From positions 1-64,000 of the forward strand of contig JBMNTS010000003.1 in NCBI GenBank assembly GCA_050945855.1: 64,000 nt of DNA. Reading direction: 5' to 3'. The notes under the pieces are model-generated. The model was not told the DNA's origin. It worked only from the letters and a program-made list of their open reading frames with translations, and did no database searches. Within the stretch, counting starts at the first letter, position 1, and every line of letters starts with the position of its first letter. This document shows positions 8,303 to 16,069 of this stretch, piece after piece. A program made the translations under genes and the position numbers. The stretch comes from CAYSNP01 sp050945855. Its GTDB lineage: Bacteria > Bacillota > Clostridia > Christensenellales > DTU072.

Positions 8303-10156
8303 TTAAATCAATCGGTATATCACAGTATCATTGCCTTCCTGCGTTACGACTATACTTTCCAGCAATTTGTCATCCGACAAAAATATTTCATATATAAATA
8401 TATCGTCACATCTGTTGGGTATAAGCTCCGCTCCGTCATACGACCATAAAGCCTTTCTGGTTGAGGAATAAGTGACATAAACGCCGTGCTTTACGCTGTA
8501 AACATGGGATATAGGCTCCCTTTCTCCGTCTTTTGAGACCCTATAATACTGCAGATTGCTATTCAAATCCAATACAGCCCCTATCGCGTATCCGCCTGCA
8601 AACATACTCAGGTTGTCATACATAAAGGGTATTGCCTGTTGCATTGTGCTCATATTGAAGGCGCCTGCCTTGGGGTGGGCGGTAGTGCCGGTAATCTTAT
8701 ATTCGTACACCACCATCATACCGTCGTTTACAAAGGTAGACTCATAAGTATTTTTGCCTTCGACATACTCTTTTAATACCTTTTTTTCTCCGGTAAGATA
8801 ATGCGCCTGCGCATCGCCTATAAGATTGGGGTAATTGATGGAGGCGTTTTCCACTCCTATGCCGTCCACAAACAGCGGAGGCAGATACATGCGCTCTTGT
8901 CTGATAATATTCGCGTTGCTGTCCAGTATCAGGTAAGAGGACTCCGGCTTATCCGAATAATCGGGGAAAAAGTAATTGTACACGATGGAATATCCCTCCT
9001 TGATAAAGCCGGAAGGAGGGAAGGCGGGCTCCGAATAAATTATGTAAGGACCTTGTGAAATTTCGGAAAAGTTGGCACCCGCGGCAAGCGCGGAAAAGAT
9101 GTCGTGGCTGTAACTGTTGGCTACCTTGTCTACCAGCAGAATATCGCTGCCGTACGCCATTTTGTTGGCGGCGTTGTACCTGTCGTTTTTCTGCAACACG
9201 TACAGATATTCGTTTTCCCGCTCTCCGGGTATAACGTATTTGTATCCGGGGAACGGCTCCGTCTGATAAAAAATCGCCTTGCGTATAAACCAGTTGTTGC
9301 CCAAATAGCTGATGCTGAAGGAAATATAGCTGGCGGGATAATTTACCTCGTCCTCAAAGGGGAAATAGGTGTCCCGCTTGTTAAGATATCCCTGCGCGTT
9401 AATATCGTGAATATTATAAAAATACGCTTTGTTGGAGTCTACCGCCACCAAGTTGGATTCCGCAAGGTCAAAAATATAATTGGGCGCAGCCTCCACCCTG
9501 AACGCTTCCAGCAAATCGTCTGAGCTTTTGTAATCATAAAAGACGGTATAACTTGCGCTCGCGGGGTTTTGATAATATTGCCCCGCGAACATCGCTATAT
9601 AATCGCCCTGAAAGCTGACCGTATACAAATATTCGCGGTAATCGTGATAAAAGCCGTATTCGTACACGCCGTCGGCGTCAAAGCGTATCAAACCTATCTT
9701 ATATGTAATTTCTTCCTCTTCCAGGTCGCCCGTGGCAACTATTGCGTAATTGCCTTGCACGTCCAGCACGCCCAGGTAAACGTGGTCGGAGGGGTGGGCA
9801 AGCACTCTTTCTTCATTGGCAAACCCGTAAAGCTCGATGGAGTTTTCTTCCTCGTCCTCGCTTTCATCCTCGATTACTATGGTCTTTTTAAGCACGAAAA
9901 TTCCGGAGTCTATGTCGTAGCTTGCCACCGTCACTCCGTTACTTAAGCGCAGCTTTTCCACCGCCCGGGAAAAACCGGGGGCGGATTGATAATTGCGGTA
10001 TATGTCGGCGTAGCCTAAGCCCGTATTCCCGTCCTTGCGCGTGAGAAAATAAATAAGCGTGCCTACGCCCGCCATAACCAAAACCAAACTTGCCGCAATG
10101 ATGATTTTTGCGTTTTTGCTTAGTTTCTTTAGAAATTTAAAGTTGATTTTACTCAT
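8303..10156 (-). CDS. Membrane-anchored extracytoplasmic protein of unknown function
   Basis: A 617-residue protein with a basic N-terminus, one helix at about residues 16-39, and a large, presumably extracytoplasmic, domain rich in Tyr, Asp and beta-forming residues. There is no lipobox and no cleavage motif, so an N-terminal anchor is likely. An acidic patch (EDESEDEEENS) lies near residue 95. Repeating pattern of short strands with YxxxYD-like motifs suggests a beta-propeller or similar fold, but I recognise no named family. It precedes tsaC with no clear functional link. The TATAAT of its promoter is only six bases from the ATG, and no ribosome binding site is visible, which points to a leaderless message. 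Confidence 0.8.
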   Translation of the reverse strand: MSKINFKFLKKLSKNAKIIIAASLVLVMAGVGTLIYFLTRKDGNTGLGYADIYRNYQSAPGFSRAVEKLRLSNGVTVASYDIDSGIFVLKKTIVIEDESEDEEENSIELYGFANEERVLAHPSDHVYLGVLDVQGNYAIVATGDLEEEEITYKIGLIRFDADGVYEYGFYHDYREYLYTVSFQGDYIAMFAGQYYQNPASASYTVFYDYKSSDDLLEAFRVEAAPNYIFDLAESNLVAVDSNKAYFYNIHDINAQGYLNKRDTYFPFEDEVNYPASYISFSISYLGNNWFIRKAIFYQTEPFPGYKYVIPGERENEYLYVLQKNDRYNAANKMAYGSDILLVDKVANSYSHDIFSALAAGANFSEISQGPYIIYSEPAFPPSGFIKEGYSIVYNYFFPDYSDKPESSYLILDSNANIIRQERMYLPPLFVDGIGVENASINYPNLIGDAQAHYLTGEKKVLKEYVEGKNTYESTFVNDGMMVVYEYKITGTTAHPKAGAFNMSTMQQAIPFMYDNLSMFAGGYAIGAVLDLNSNLQYYRVSKDGEREPISHVYSVKHGVYVTYSSTRKALWSYDGAELIPNRCDDIFIYEIFLSDDKLLESIVVTQEGNDTVIYRLI

Positions 10157-10162
10157 AAATCA

Positions 10163-10191
10163 ATTATAATAGAGTAGAGATTAACAGTCAA
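10163..10191 (-). promoter_or_regulatory. Sigma-A promoter giving a predicted leaderless transcript
   Basis: TTGACT (10191-10186), 17-base spacer, TATAAT (10168-10163), then six bases and the ATG at 10156. The expected +1 coincides with the A of the start codon. Confidence 0.7.
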
Positions 10192-10236
10192 GCTATTATA
10201 TATCAAAGGAAGATATTACAAATATTTGGAGGGGTT

Positions 10237-10551
10237 ATGGCTTATTCTCTGGTGATGACCGCTTGCGCAAGCAGAGAGGACGCGAAAATCATTATTGATG
10301 AGATTCTGCAAAAAAGACTTGCGGCCTGCGTTCAGCTTCAGGAAGTGGAAAGTTTTTATCCGTGGAAAGGGAAAATAGAGAATTCCAAAGAGATATTGCT
10401 CCTCATTAAAACCAAATCCGCGCTGTATAAAGAGTTGGAGCAGGCCATATCGGCAAAGCATAAATATGAAATCCCGGAGATTATTCATACGCCGATTGCG
10501 GGCGGATTGGGGGCATACCTTAACTGGATAGACGAAGTTACAAAAGCTTAA
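10237..10551 (+). CDS. cutA: CutA1 divalent-cation tolerance family protein
   Basis: A 104-residue trimeric ferredoxin-like protein of the CutA1 family. The family pattern is clear: TACASREDAKIIIDEIL, RLAACVQL, ESFYPWKGKIE, and the C-terminal YEIPEIIHTPIAGG-YLNWI. It is linked with metal tolerance in E. coli, but the biochemical role is unsettled. ATG 10237 follows a strong TTGGAGGGG site. It is transcribed away from the anchored orphan protein and towards rsmI. The 80-bp intergenic region holds the leftward promoter for the orphan gene; no good rightward promoter is obvious. Confidence 0.93.
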   Translation: MAYSLVMTACASREDAKIIIDEILQKRLAACVQLQEVESFYPWKGKIENSKEILLLIKTKSALYKELEQAISAKHKYEIPEIIHTPIAGGLGAYLNWIDEVTKA

Positions 10552-10561
10552 TGCGTTCCGG

Positions 10562-11371
10562 TTAAAGGTTTTTGCACAAATCGTAAGCCCTCTTTTTGGC
10601 AACGTTCAAATGGCGCGCCGCTATCGCGGAGGCGTCTTTTTTGCTTACGCCCATTTGCAACAGTTCGGTAAGCTCTTTGATAATGTCCTCGTCGGTGCAA
10701 ACCTGCTCTTCACTAAAGCCTTCTATTATCAGCACAAATTCCCCTTTTTCGTTTTGCGCTTGCAACTCGCCCAGGATTCCGCAGTCCACGCTCTCGTATA
10801 TCTTAGTCATTTCCTTGATTATACATATCTTCCTTTTGCCGAGAATCTCGCTTGCAAGCTTTAACTCCTCCTTAATATCGTGCGGCGCGGAATAAATAAC
10901 CAAAGGCAACCGCTCTTTTGCGTATTGGGCAAGCCTGTTTTTCTTTTGGGAGTCCGTCCCGTATAAAAAGCCCAGAAACACAAAGCCGTCCGCCTCCATG
11001 CCGGACAAAGCTATGGCGGTGACCGCGGCGCTTGCGCCGGGAATTGCCGTAATCCTTATGCCCGCCTGCCTTGCCAAGGACACGACGACAGCCCCCGGGT
11101 CGCTGATGCAGGGCATGCCCGCGTCGGAAACCAAAGCCACGTTTGCCCCCGTCAAGAGCTCATCTATTATCCTTTGCGCCGATTGCCTTTCGTTATGTTT
11201 ATGGTAGCTGATAAGACGTTTTTGGATACCCAGATGCGTAAGCAAGCCCAAAGTGTGCCGGGTATCCTCGCACGCGATAAGGTCAACGCTCTTAAGCGTT
11301 TCTATCGCCCTTAAAGTAATATCGCCTAAGTTGCCTATGGGTGTTGCCACAAGATACAACGCGCCCGCCAT
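10562..11371 (-). CDS. rsmI: 16S rRNA (cytidine-1402-2'-O)-methyltransferase
   Basis: RsmI methylates the ribose of C1402 in the ribosomal P site using S-adenosylmethionine. The 269-residue protein starts LYLVATPIGNLGDITLRAIE, the family's N-terminal signature, followed by ACEDTRHT, SYHKHNE, VSDAGMPCISDPG and PGASAAVTAIALSG. A C-terminal helical segment with GVSKKDASAIAARHL is also typical. ATG 11371 follows AGGAGA, which overlaps the stop of the upstream methyltransferase gene nine bases away, so the two are in one operon. The order YfiC-like methyltransferase then RsmI is a common Firmicutes arrangement. Confidence 0.96.
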   Translation of the reverse strand: MAGALYLVATPIGNLGDITLRAIETLKSVDLIACEDTRHTLGLLTHLGIQKRLISYHKHNERQSAQRIIDELLTGANVALVSDAGMPCISDPGAVVVSLARQAGIRITAIPGASAAVTAIALSGMEADGFVFLGFLYGTDSQKKNRLAQYAKERLPLVIYSAPHDIKEELKLASEILGKRKICIIKEMTKIYESVDCGILGELQAQNEKGEFVLIIEGFSEEQVCTDEDIIKELTELLQMGVSKKDASAIAARHLNVAKKRAYDLCKNL

Positions 11372-11380
11372 ATATCTCTC

Positions 11381-12103
11381 CTAATCCAAATGATAAATCT
11401 GCCTTGCGTAAGAAGTCATTGCGCCCGAAGCATCGTATACCGTCAAGGGCTTATCGAATTTCAGTCCGGGTTTGCCCCCCGCTTTGCCTTCTATAATAAT
11501 GGTATCTATATCTTTTTCGGGCGTAGGCTGTATGGGTACAAGCCGCTTGGGCTCTATCCGCTCTGCGCGCATATGCGCAATAATTTCCGCCAGCCTGTCC
11601 GCGCGGTGCACCATATAAAACCTGCCGCCGAATTTCAGCAGTTTTGCCGCGGAGGCTATTACCTCCTCAAGGGTTACCGCCTGCTCGCTGCGGCAGATAT
11701 CTATTTCGTTATCGCTGAAGGCGCTCTTTTTTAGGTAAGGCGGGTTTACGCATACCGCGTCCATGCTTGCCTCGCCTAAAAGTTTGTAAGCGTCCTGCAT
11801 TCTGCCTTGAATGATTTCCACGCGTTCCCGCAAGCCGTTAAGCTCGACATTTCTTTGAGCCAGGGTCGCAAGCCGCGGCTGCAATTCTATGCCGATTATC
11901 CTTTTTGCGCGGGTCTTTTTGGCAGCCAGCACTGCCAGTATGCCGCTGCCCGTGCCAAGATCCGCCAAAGTTTCCTTAGCGCCCGCCTTGACAAAATGAC
12001 TCAGCAGAATACTGTCCTGATTAAAGCAATATCCGTCCGGATACTGAATGAGCCTAAGGCCTTTAAACATTAAGTCGTCTATTCTCTCATTTTGCGTCAG
12101 CAT
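11381..12103 (-). CDS. TrmN6/YabB-like N6-adenine methyltransferase
   Basis: A SAM-dependent methyltransferase of the YfiC/TrmN6 family, which in E. coli makes m6A37 in tRNA1(Val). Motif I is DLGTGSGILAVLA near residue 52 and the catalytic N6-amine motif is NPPYLKK near residue 121. The N-terminal NERIDDLMFKGLRLIQ matches Firmicutes relatives, so I start at ATG 12103 (MLTQNERI). An ATG six codons upstream (12121) lies upstream of and inside the -10 element. No ribosome binding site precedes either. The extended -10 box TGCTATAAT ends six bases before ATG 12103, implying a leaderless mRNA. It is the first gene of an operon with rsmI. The exact substrate is inferred. Confidence 0.85.
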   Translation of the reverse strand: MLTQNERIDDLMFKGLRLIQYPDGYCFNQDSILLSHFVKAGAKETLADLGTGSGILAVLAAKKTRAKRIIGIELQPRLATLAQRNVELNGLRERVEIIQGRMQDAYKLLGEASMDAVCVNPPYLKKSAFSDNEIDICRSEQAVTLEEVIASAAKLLKFGGRFYMVHRADRLAEIIAHMRAERIEPKRLVPIQPTPEKDIDTIIIEGKAGGKPGLKFDKPLTVYDASGAMTSYARQIYHLD

Positions 12104-12109
12104 AAGCTG

Positions 12110-12118
12110 ATTATAGCA
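12110..12118 (-). promoter_or_regulatory. Extended -10 element, predicted leaderless start
   Basis: TGC followed by TATAAT (12118-12110) with no good -35, as is usual for extended -10 promoters. The predicted +1 at 12103 is the A of the ATG. Confidence 0.5.
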
Positions 12119-12207
12119 CATTTGCCGTTTTATTAATAGTTTTTATCTGTTTTTTATATCAATATTCCGCGCTGCTGGCAAAGGCAGGAAAAAATTATGT
12201 TATACAC

Positions 12208-12236
12208 TAGACCAAAAGCAAAAAAAAGAGTATAAT
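12208..12236 (+). promoter_or_regulatory. Sigma-A promoter of fba
   Basis: TAGACC (12208-12213), 17-base spacer, TATAAT (12231-12236). Start of transcription near 12243, 25 nt before the fba ATG. Confidence 0.65.
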
Positions 12237-12267
12237 AATATTATTAAGATTCTTGGAGGTGCTATTA

Positions 12268-13197
12268 ATGCCTTTAGTAAATACAAGGGAAATGTTTAAA
12301 AAGGCCTATGCGGAAGGTTACGCCATAGGAGCGTTTAACGTAAACAATATGGAGACTATACAGGGTATCGTCACCGCGGCGCAGGAAGAGAGAGCGCCTC
12401 TCATCCTTCAGGTTTCCGCGGGCGCGCGCAAATATGCCAACCCCGTATATCTGCTCAAAATGGTGGAGGCGGCGGTAGCTACCTCCGATATCCCCATCGC
12501 TCTGCACTTAGACCACGGGGACAGCTTTGAGTTGTGCAAGGACTGCGTTGACAAGGGTTTTACCTCGGTAATGATTGACGCTTCTCACCACAGCTTTGAG
12601 GAGAACGTCAAAATCACCAAAGCGGTTGTGGATTACGCCCACCAATACAACGTAACAGTTGAGGCGGAGCTTGGCAGGCTGGCGGGCATTGAGGACGCAA
12701 TCAACGTAAGCGACGCGGATTCCCGCTATACCGACCCTAACGAAGTTCAGGAATTTGTGCAAAGGACGGGAGTGGACAGCCTCGCGATAGCGATAGGCAC
12801 TTCGCACGGCGCTTTTAAGTTTAAGGGGGAGGCAAAACTGCGTTTTGATATTTTGGAAGAAGTCGGCAAAAGATTGCCCGGTTTCCCCATTGTATTGCAC
12901 GGCGCAAGCAGCGTGCCTCAGGATTTGGCGGAAATCATTAATCAGTACGGCGGCAATATGCCCGGCGCCAAAGGGGTACCCGAATATATGCTGCGCAAAG
13001 CGGCGGAAATGGCGGTATGCAAAATCAATATCGACAGCGATTTAAGGATGGCGGTTACGGCAACTGTAAGAAAATACTTCGCGGACAATCCCTCCCACTT
13101 TGACCCCCGCCAATATCTCGGCCCGGCAAGGCAGGCGGTAAAGGAAATAGTGCGCCATAAGCTGATTAACGTACTGGGTTGCTCCGGCAAAGCCTGA
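12268..13197 (+). CDS. fba: Fructose-1,6-bisphosphate aldolase, class II
   Basis: The zinc-dependent aldolase interconverts fructose-1,6-bisphosphate with DHAP and GAP. Zinc ligands and active site are visible: LHLDHGDSFE near residue 80, VEAELGRLAG near residue 134, IGTSHGAFK near residue 176, VLHGASSV near residue 207 and NIDSDLRMA near residue 255. The length (309) is right for the class IIB type. I choose ATG 12268, eight bases after GGAGGTG; an in-frame TTG at 12253 lies upstream of the ribosome binding site. It is monocistronic, with its own promoter and a strong bidirectional terminator. With enolase, PEP carboxykinase and transketolase elsewhere in the window it belongs to central sugar metabolism. 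Confidence 0.97.
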   Translation: MPLVNTREMFKKAYAEGYAIGAFNVNNMETIQGIVTAAQEERAPLILQVSAGARKYANPVYLLKMVEAAVATSDIPIALHLDHGDSFELCKDCVDKGFTSVMIDASHHSFEENVKITKAVVDYAHQYNVTVEAELGRLAGIEDAINVSDADSRYTDPNEVQEFVQRTGVDSLAIAIGTSHGAFKFKGEAKLRFDILEEVGKRLPGFPIVLHGASSVPQDLAEIINQYGGNMPGAKGVPEYMLRKAAEMAVCKINIDSDLRMAVTATVRKYFADNPSHFDPRQYLGPARQAVKEIVRHKLINVLGCSGKA

Positions 13198-13230
13198 TAA
13201 CGGAAAAACCAAAAAATAAAGCGTATTAAA

Positions 13231-13266
13231 AAAGCCTTTGAATTTTCTCAAAGGCTTTGATTTTTT
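13231..13266. terminator. Bidirectional terminator between fba and the Ig-like surface protein gene
   Basis: AAAGCCTTTGA (13231-13241) pairs perfectly with TCAAAGGCTTT (13248-13258); six T follow on the plus strand and four on the minus strand. It serves converging genes. Confidence 0.88.
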
Positions 13267-16069
13267 AATTGCCTTGCAATCTGATTAGCAACTGCTCATC
13301 GTTAGGACAAGGCTGATTAGGCAGAATCTCCGGGGTGTTTTTTCTGAATTTATAGGACACTATATAGCAGGGCTTGTCCATACGCAAGGACACCTTGTTG
13401 GAAGAGCCGGGAGTTTCGGGTAATGTAAAAAGAGTCTGGAAAAGCGGAAGCAGCGTACCTATAATGCCGCCGTCCTGTGCGGTTGGCATAGGCATTTTCA
13501 TTATTTCATAGGAAGGTCCGTTAATATAGATAGTATTAGGGTCGAGATTGTTCCACATCCCGCTGACAAAGCCCATTAAGTTTACCCATTCTGTGCCGTC
13601 CTGGTCTGTATATTTAAGACTGCTGTACTTGTCCATGGATAACAGCCTTGCCATTTCCTTTTTAAGATAGGTATCAAGCAGGTTTTGTAAAGTCTCATAC
13701 CCCTGCAGCCATTCGGGGTCAATAAGACCGACGAAAACGGAATCCAGCTGATTGAGTCTTTTCCAATTATAATTGTCTATAAATCCTTCTATGCGAACGT
13801 TTATTTCCACTTTTTCAAATTTATTAAGTATATAATCAGCAGTAATCTTGTTTGAACTCACGGATACGGGCATAATCATTATGGAAGGACCGGTAGAAGC
13901 CTTAAACACTATGTTTCTGAATACCGCTTCGCTGGTCGGGAAATGCCCTCTCTGGTCAATAAACACGGGAAATCTGTAACAATCGCCGATAATCGAGCCT
14001 TCCACCAATAAGTTGTAACTATATCGGGCTTCATAGTCAAAATCTCCCACAAAACGGAAACCGTCGCCGAAGTATCGGATATGATTATACCTTAATATAA
14101 TTTGCTTATCGAAAGCGTCGCTGTCGGCATAGATATCCATAGCCATTCCTCTTGCTTCAAAATCTTCCAGTCTGACTTCAGCATTATCGGCTATGGCGGT
14201 GCCTTTAAAAGACACGTTCTCTATAATCAATTTGTCTAAAGATTCTTTAATAACATTGGTATTAATCAAAAATATACTGGTAAATCTGGCCATACCCTTT
14301 TCATTGCCGGGTATTTTTTCATATCCGTTCTGCTTGTCATAACGATCCACCCATTTCTCCGCGGTTATCGTATAGCCGTTGCCGTAAAAACAGTTTTTGA
14401 GGGACGCAAAACTATTGCTGCTTGTCTGGTCCTGAGTGAAATCCACATCGGTATGCAATGCGATAGGCGCTGCCAGATAATTGGAAAGGAAGTTGATAGT
14501 ATTGTAATATCCGCTGGGAGATAAGACTAAATCCTCCTCGTCTACATTGACCGCTTCCTTATCCTCCAGCATTCTGAAGGTATAGCTTTTGGACAGCTGG
14601 GTTTTGACGTTATGCACAAGCTCGGTGGCTATCACCTTTACGTCCTTGCCGCAGGCGGCTTCCTTAAAGGTAATAACGCCATTCTGGTCTATGGAGGCGT
14701 ATTCCGGATTGGCGACTTCCCAGAACAGCCTGAAATCTTCTATTACAGTTCCGCGGAAGGTGGCGGAGCCGGGATGGTAAAAGAGCTGGTAACTATGGGT
14801 AAACTCATTTTTGTTAAGGCTGCCGGAAATAAAGTTGTATCCCCATACCCTTTCCAGTTTAATGCCCACCTTATTAAAGTTTTCGGTAAGATTAAGCAAA
14901 AAGGTGTTTGCCCTGAGGGTAACCTTAATTACTATCTCTTTGTATTCCCCGTTGGAAAGGGTCGCTCTCACCGTCGCCACGCCTTGTTTTACGGGCAAAA
15001 GCACGCCCGATTCCGAAACTTTGAGCACACTCTCGTCCGAAGAGGAAAATACTGCGTTGAGAGTGGCGGGGTTGGAAAAGTCCAAATAAGCCGCGCTCAA
15101 AAAATATCCGCCGTTGTCAATATATACTATCGCTTGATCTTGCTCGTCATAGCTGAAATATTCACGATTGGCGATATCCCATTCGTTATAAGGGATATTA
15201 TACACTTCCACCTGCTGCTCAAGCTCGCCGTATGTCACTTTGTACAGGGCTTTTTCCTGATTGGAAGAAACCAAAGTAATTTCGGTGCTGCCGTTTTGCA
15301 GCACAAGGTTATCCTTAATCCATTGCTCGCTGTTAGACTCGCTGTTAAGGTAAATCTTGGAGCTTTTCACTACCGCGCGGGTAGTGTCTACCTCAATTTC
15401 CGCCGTATGCTTGCGCTCGGCCATATCCACGACGGCAGTGCTTATTGTCGTCTGCCCCAGCCCCTTAATGCTCGCCACGCCGTTTTGGTCCACGCTCACG
15501 ATGTCCGGACGGCTGCTCTTCCAAGTGATTATATTGGAGCCTATCGCCTCAGCGGGGTAGAAATTGGCGTAAAATTTGGTGGTGTCAGTCAAGGGATATG
15601 TGCCCTCTACAGGCTGCCCGTTCGCCGCTATGGAAAAGCTGGCGATGTAATTGCTGGTTATATAAATGTTGATTACTTTTTTGAGATTGTAATTGCTCTT
15701 GGGATAAATCACTAAGCCCACTTCACCGGGAGACGCCGCCTCGATAGTATATTTGCGGCCCTTTTCCTCTTGCTTGGTCAGGGTCACTCTGCCCGTGCTG
15801 TCTTCCGTAAATGTGTAATCAATTTCCGAATTGTAGCTTATCGTGGGCAATATGATAATGATAATCTGCATACTACCCGGCTTGCCCCCATCTTCCAAAG
15901 GCAGAGTATAAGTGCGGGTTTCGTCAAGCGGCTTGTCGTTGATATCGTGGATAATCATTTTTTCCGCGTTAACGTTGATGGTAGCGGAAATCACCGCTCC
16001 CGTAAGCATTAAAGAAAATACCACTACGACAGGTATAATTATAATAACAGCTATCAAAAACTTTTTCAT
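13265..16069 (-). CDS. Large anchored surface protein with Big_2 Ig-like repeats
   Basis: A 934-residue protein with an N-terminal hydrophobic signal or anchor (residues 4-30). At least three bacterial Ig-like (Big_2) units can be seen: SRPDIVSVDQNGVASIKG near residues 186-203, SDESVLKVSESGVLLPVKQG near 350, and NPEYASIDQNGVITFKE near 455. The later region (about 540-760) is rich in short strands, Asn and Ile (ENVSFKGTAIADNAEVR, YNHIRYFGDGF), which suggests a parallel beta-helix. No catalytic motif or LPXTG is seen. Its ATG overlaps the permease stop (TAATG), so it is coupled to the ABC exporter genes, suggesting it is the exporter's accessory or surface partner. Function unknown. Confidence 0.82.
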   Translation of the reverse strand: MKKFLIAVIIIIPVVVVFSLMLTGAVISATINVNAEKMIIHDINDKPLDETRTYTLPLEDGGKPGSMQIIIIILPTISYNSEIDYTFTEDSTGRVTLTKQEEKGRKYTIEAASPGEVGLVIYPKSNYNLKKVINIYITSNYIASFSIAANGQPVEGTYPLTDTTKFYANFYPAEAIGSNIITWKSSRPDIVSVDQNGVASIKGLGQTTISTAVVDMAERKHTAEIEVDTTRAVVKSSKIYLNSESNSEQWIKDNLVLQNGSTEITLVSSNQEKALYKVTYGELEQQVEVYNIPYNEWDIANREYFSYDEQDQAIVYIDNGGYFLSAAYLDFSNPATLNAVFSSSDESVLKVSESGVLLPVKQGVATVRATLSNGEYKEIVIKVTLRANTFLLNLTENFNKVGIKLERVWGYNFISGSLNKNEFTHSYQLFYHPGSATFRGTVIEDFRLFWEVANPEYASIDQNGVITFKEAACGKDVKVIATELVHNVKTQLSKSYTFRMLEDKEAVNVDEEDLVLSPSGYYNTINFLSNYLAAPIALHTDVDFTQDQTSSNSFASLKNCFYGNGYTITAEKWVDRYDKQNGYEKIPGNEKGMARFTSIFLINTNVIKESLDKLIIENVSFKGTAIADNAEVRLEDFEARGMAMDIYADSDAFDKQIILRYNHIRYFGDGFRFVGDFDYEARYSYNLLVEGSIIGDCYRFPVFIDQRGHFPTSEAVFRNIVFKASTGPSIMIMPVSVSSNKITADYILNKFEKVEINVRIEGFIDNYNWKRLNQLDSVFVGLIDPEWLQGYETLQNLLDTYLKKEMARLLSMDKYSSLKYTDQDGTEWVNLMGFVSGMWNNLDPNTIYINGPSYEIMKMPMPTAQDGGIIGTLLPLFQTLFTLPETPGSSNKVSLRMDKPCYIVSYKFRKNTPEILPNQPCPNDEQLLIRLQGN

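Noticed and set aside
14612..15715. A 367-codon plus-strand open frame inside the Ig-like protein gene
   Set aside because: No start signal and no recognisable domain; the minus-strand gene has Big_2 units throughout.
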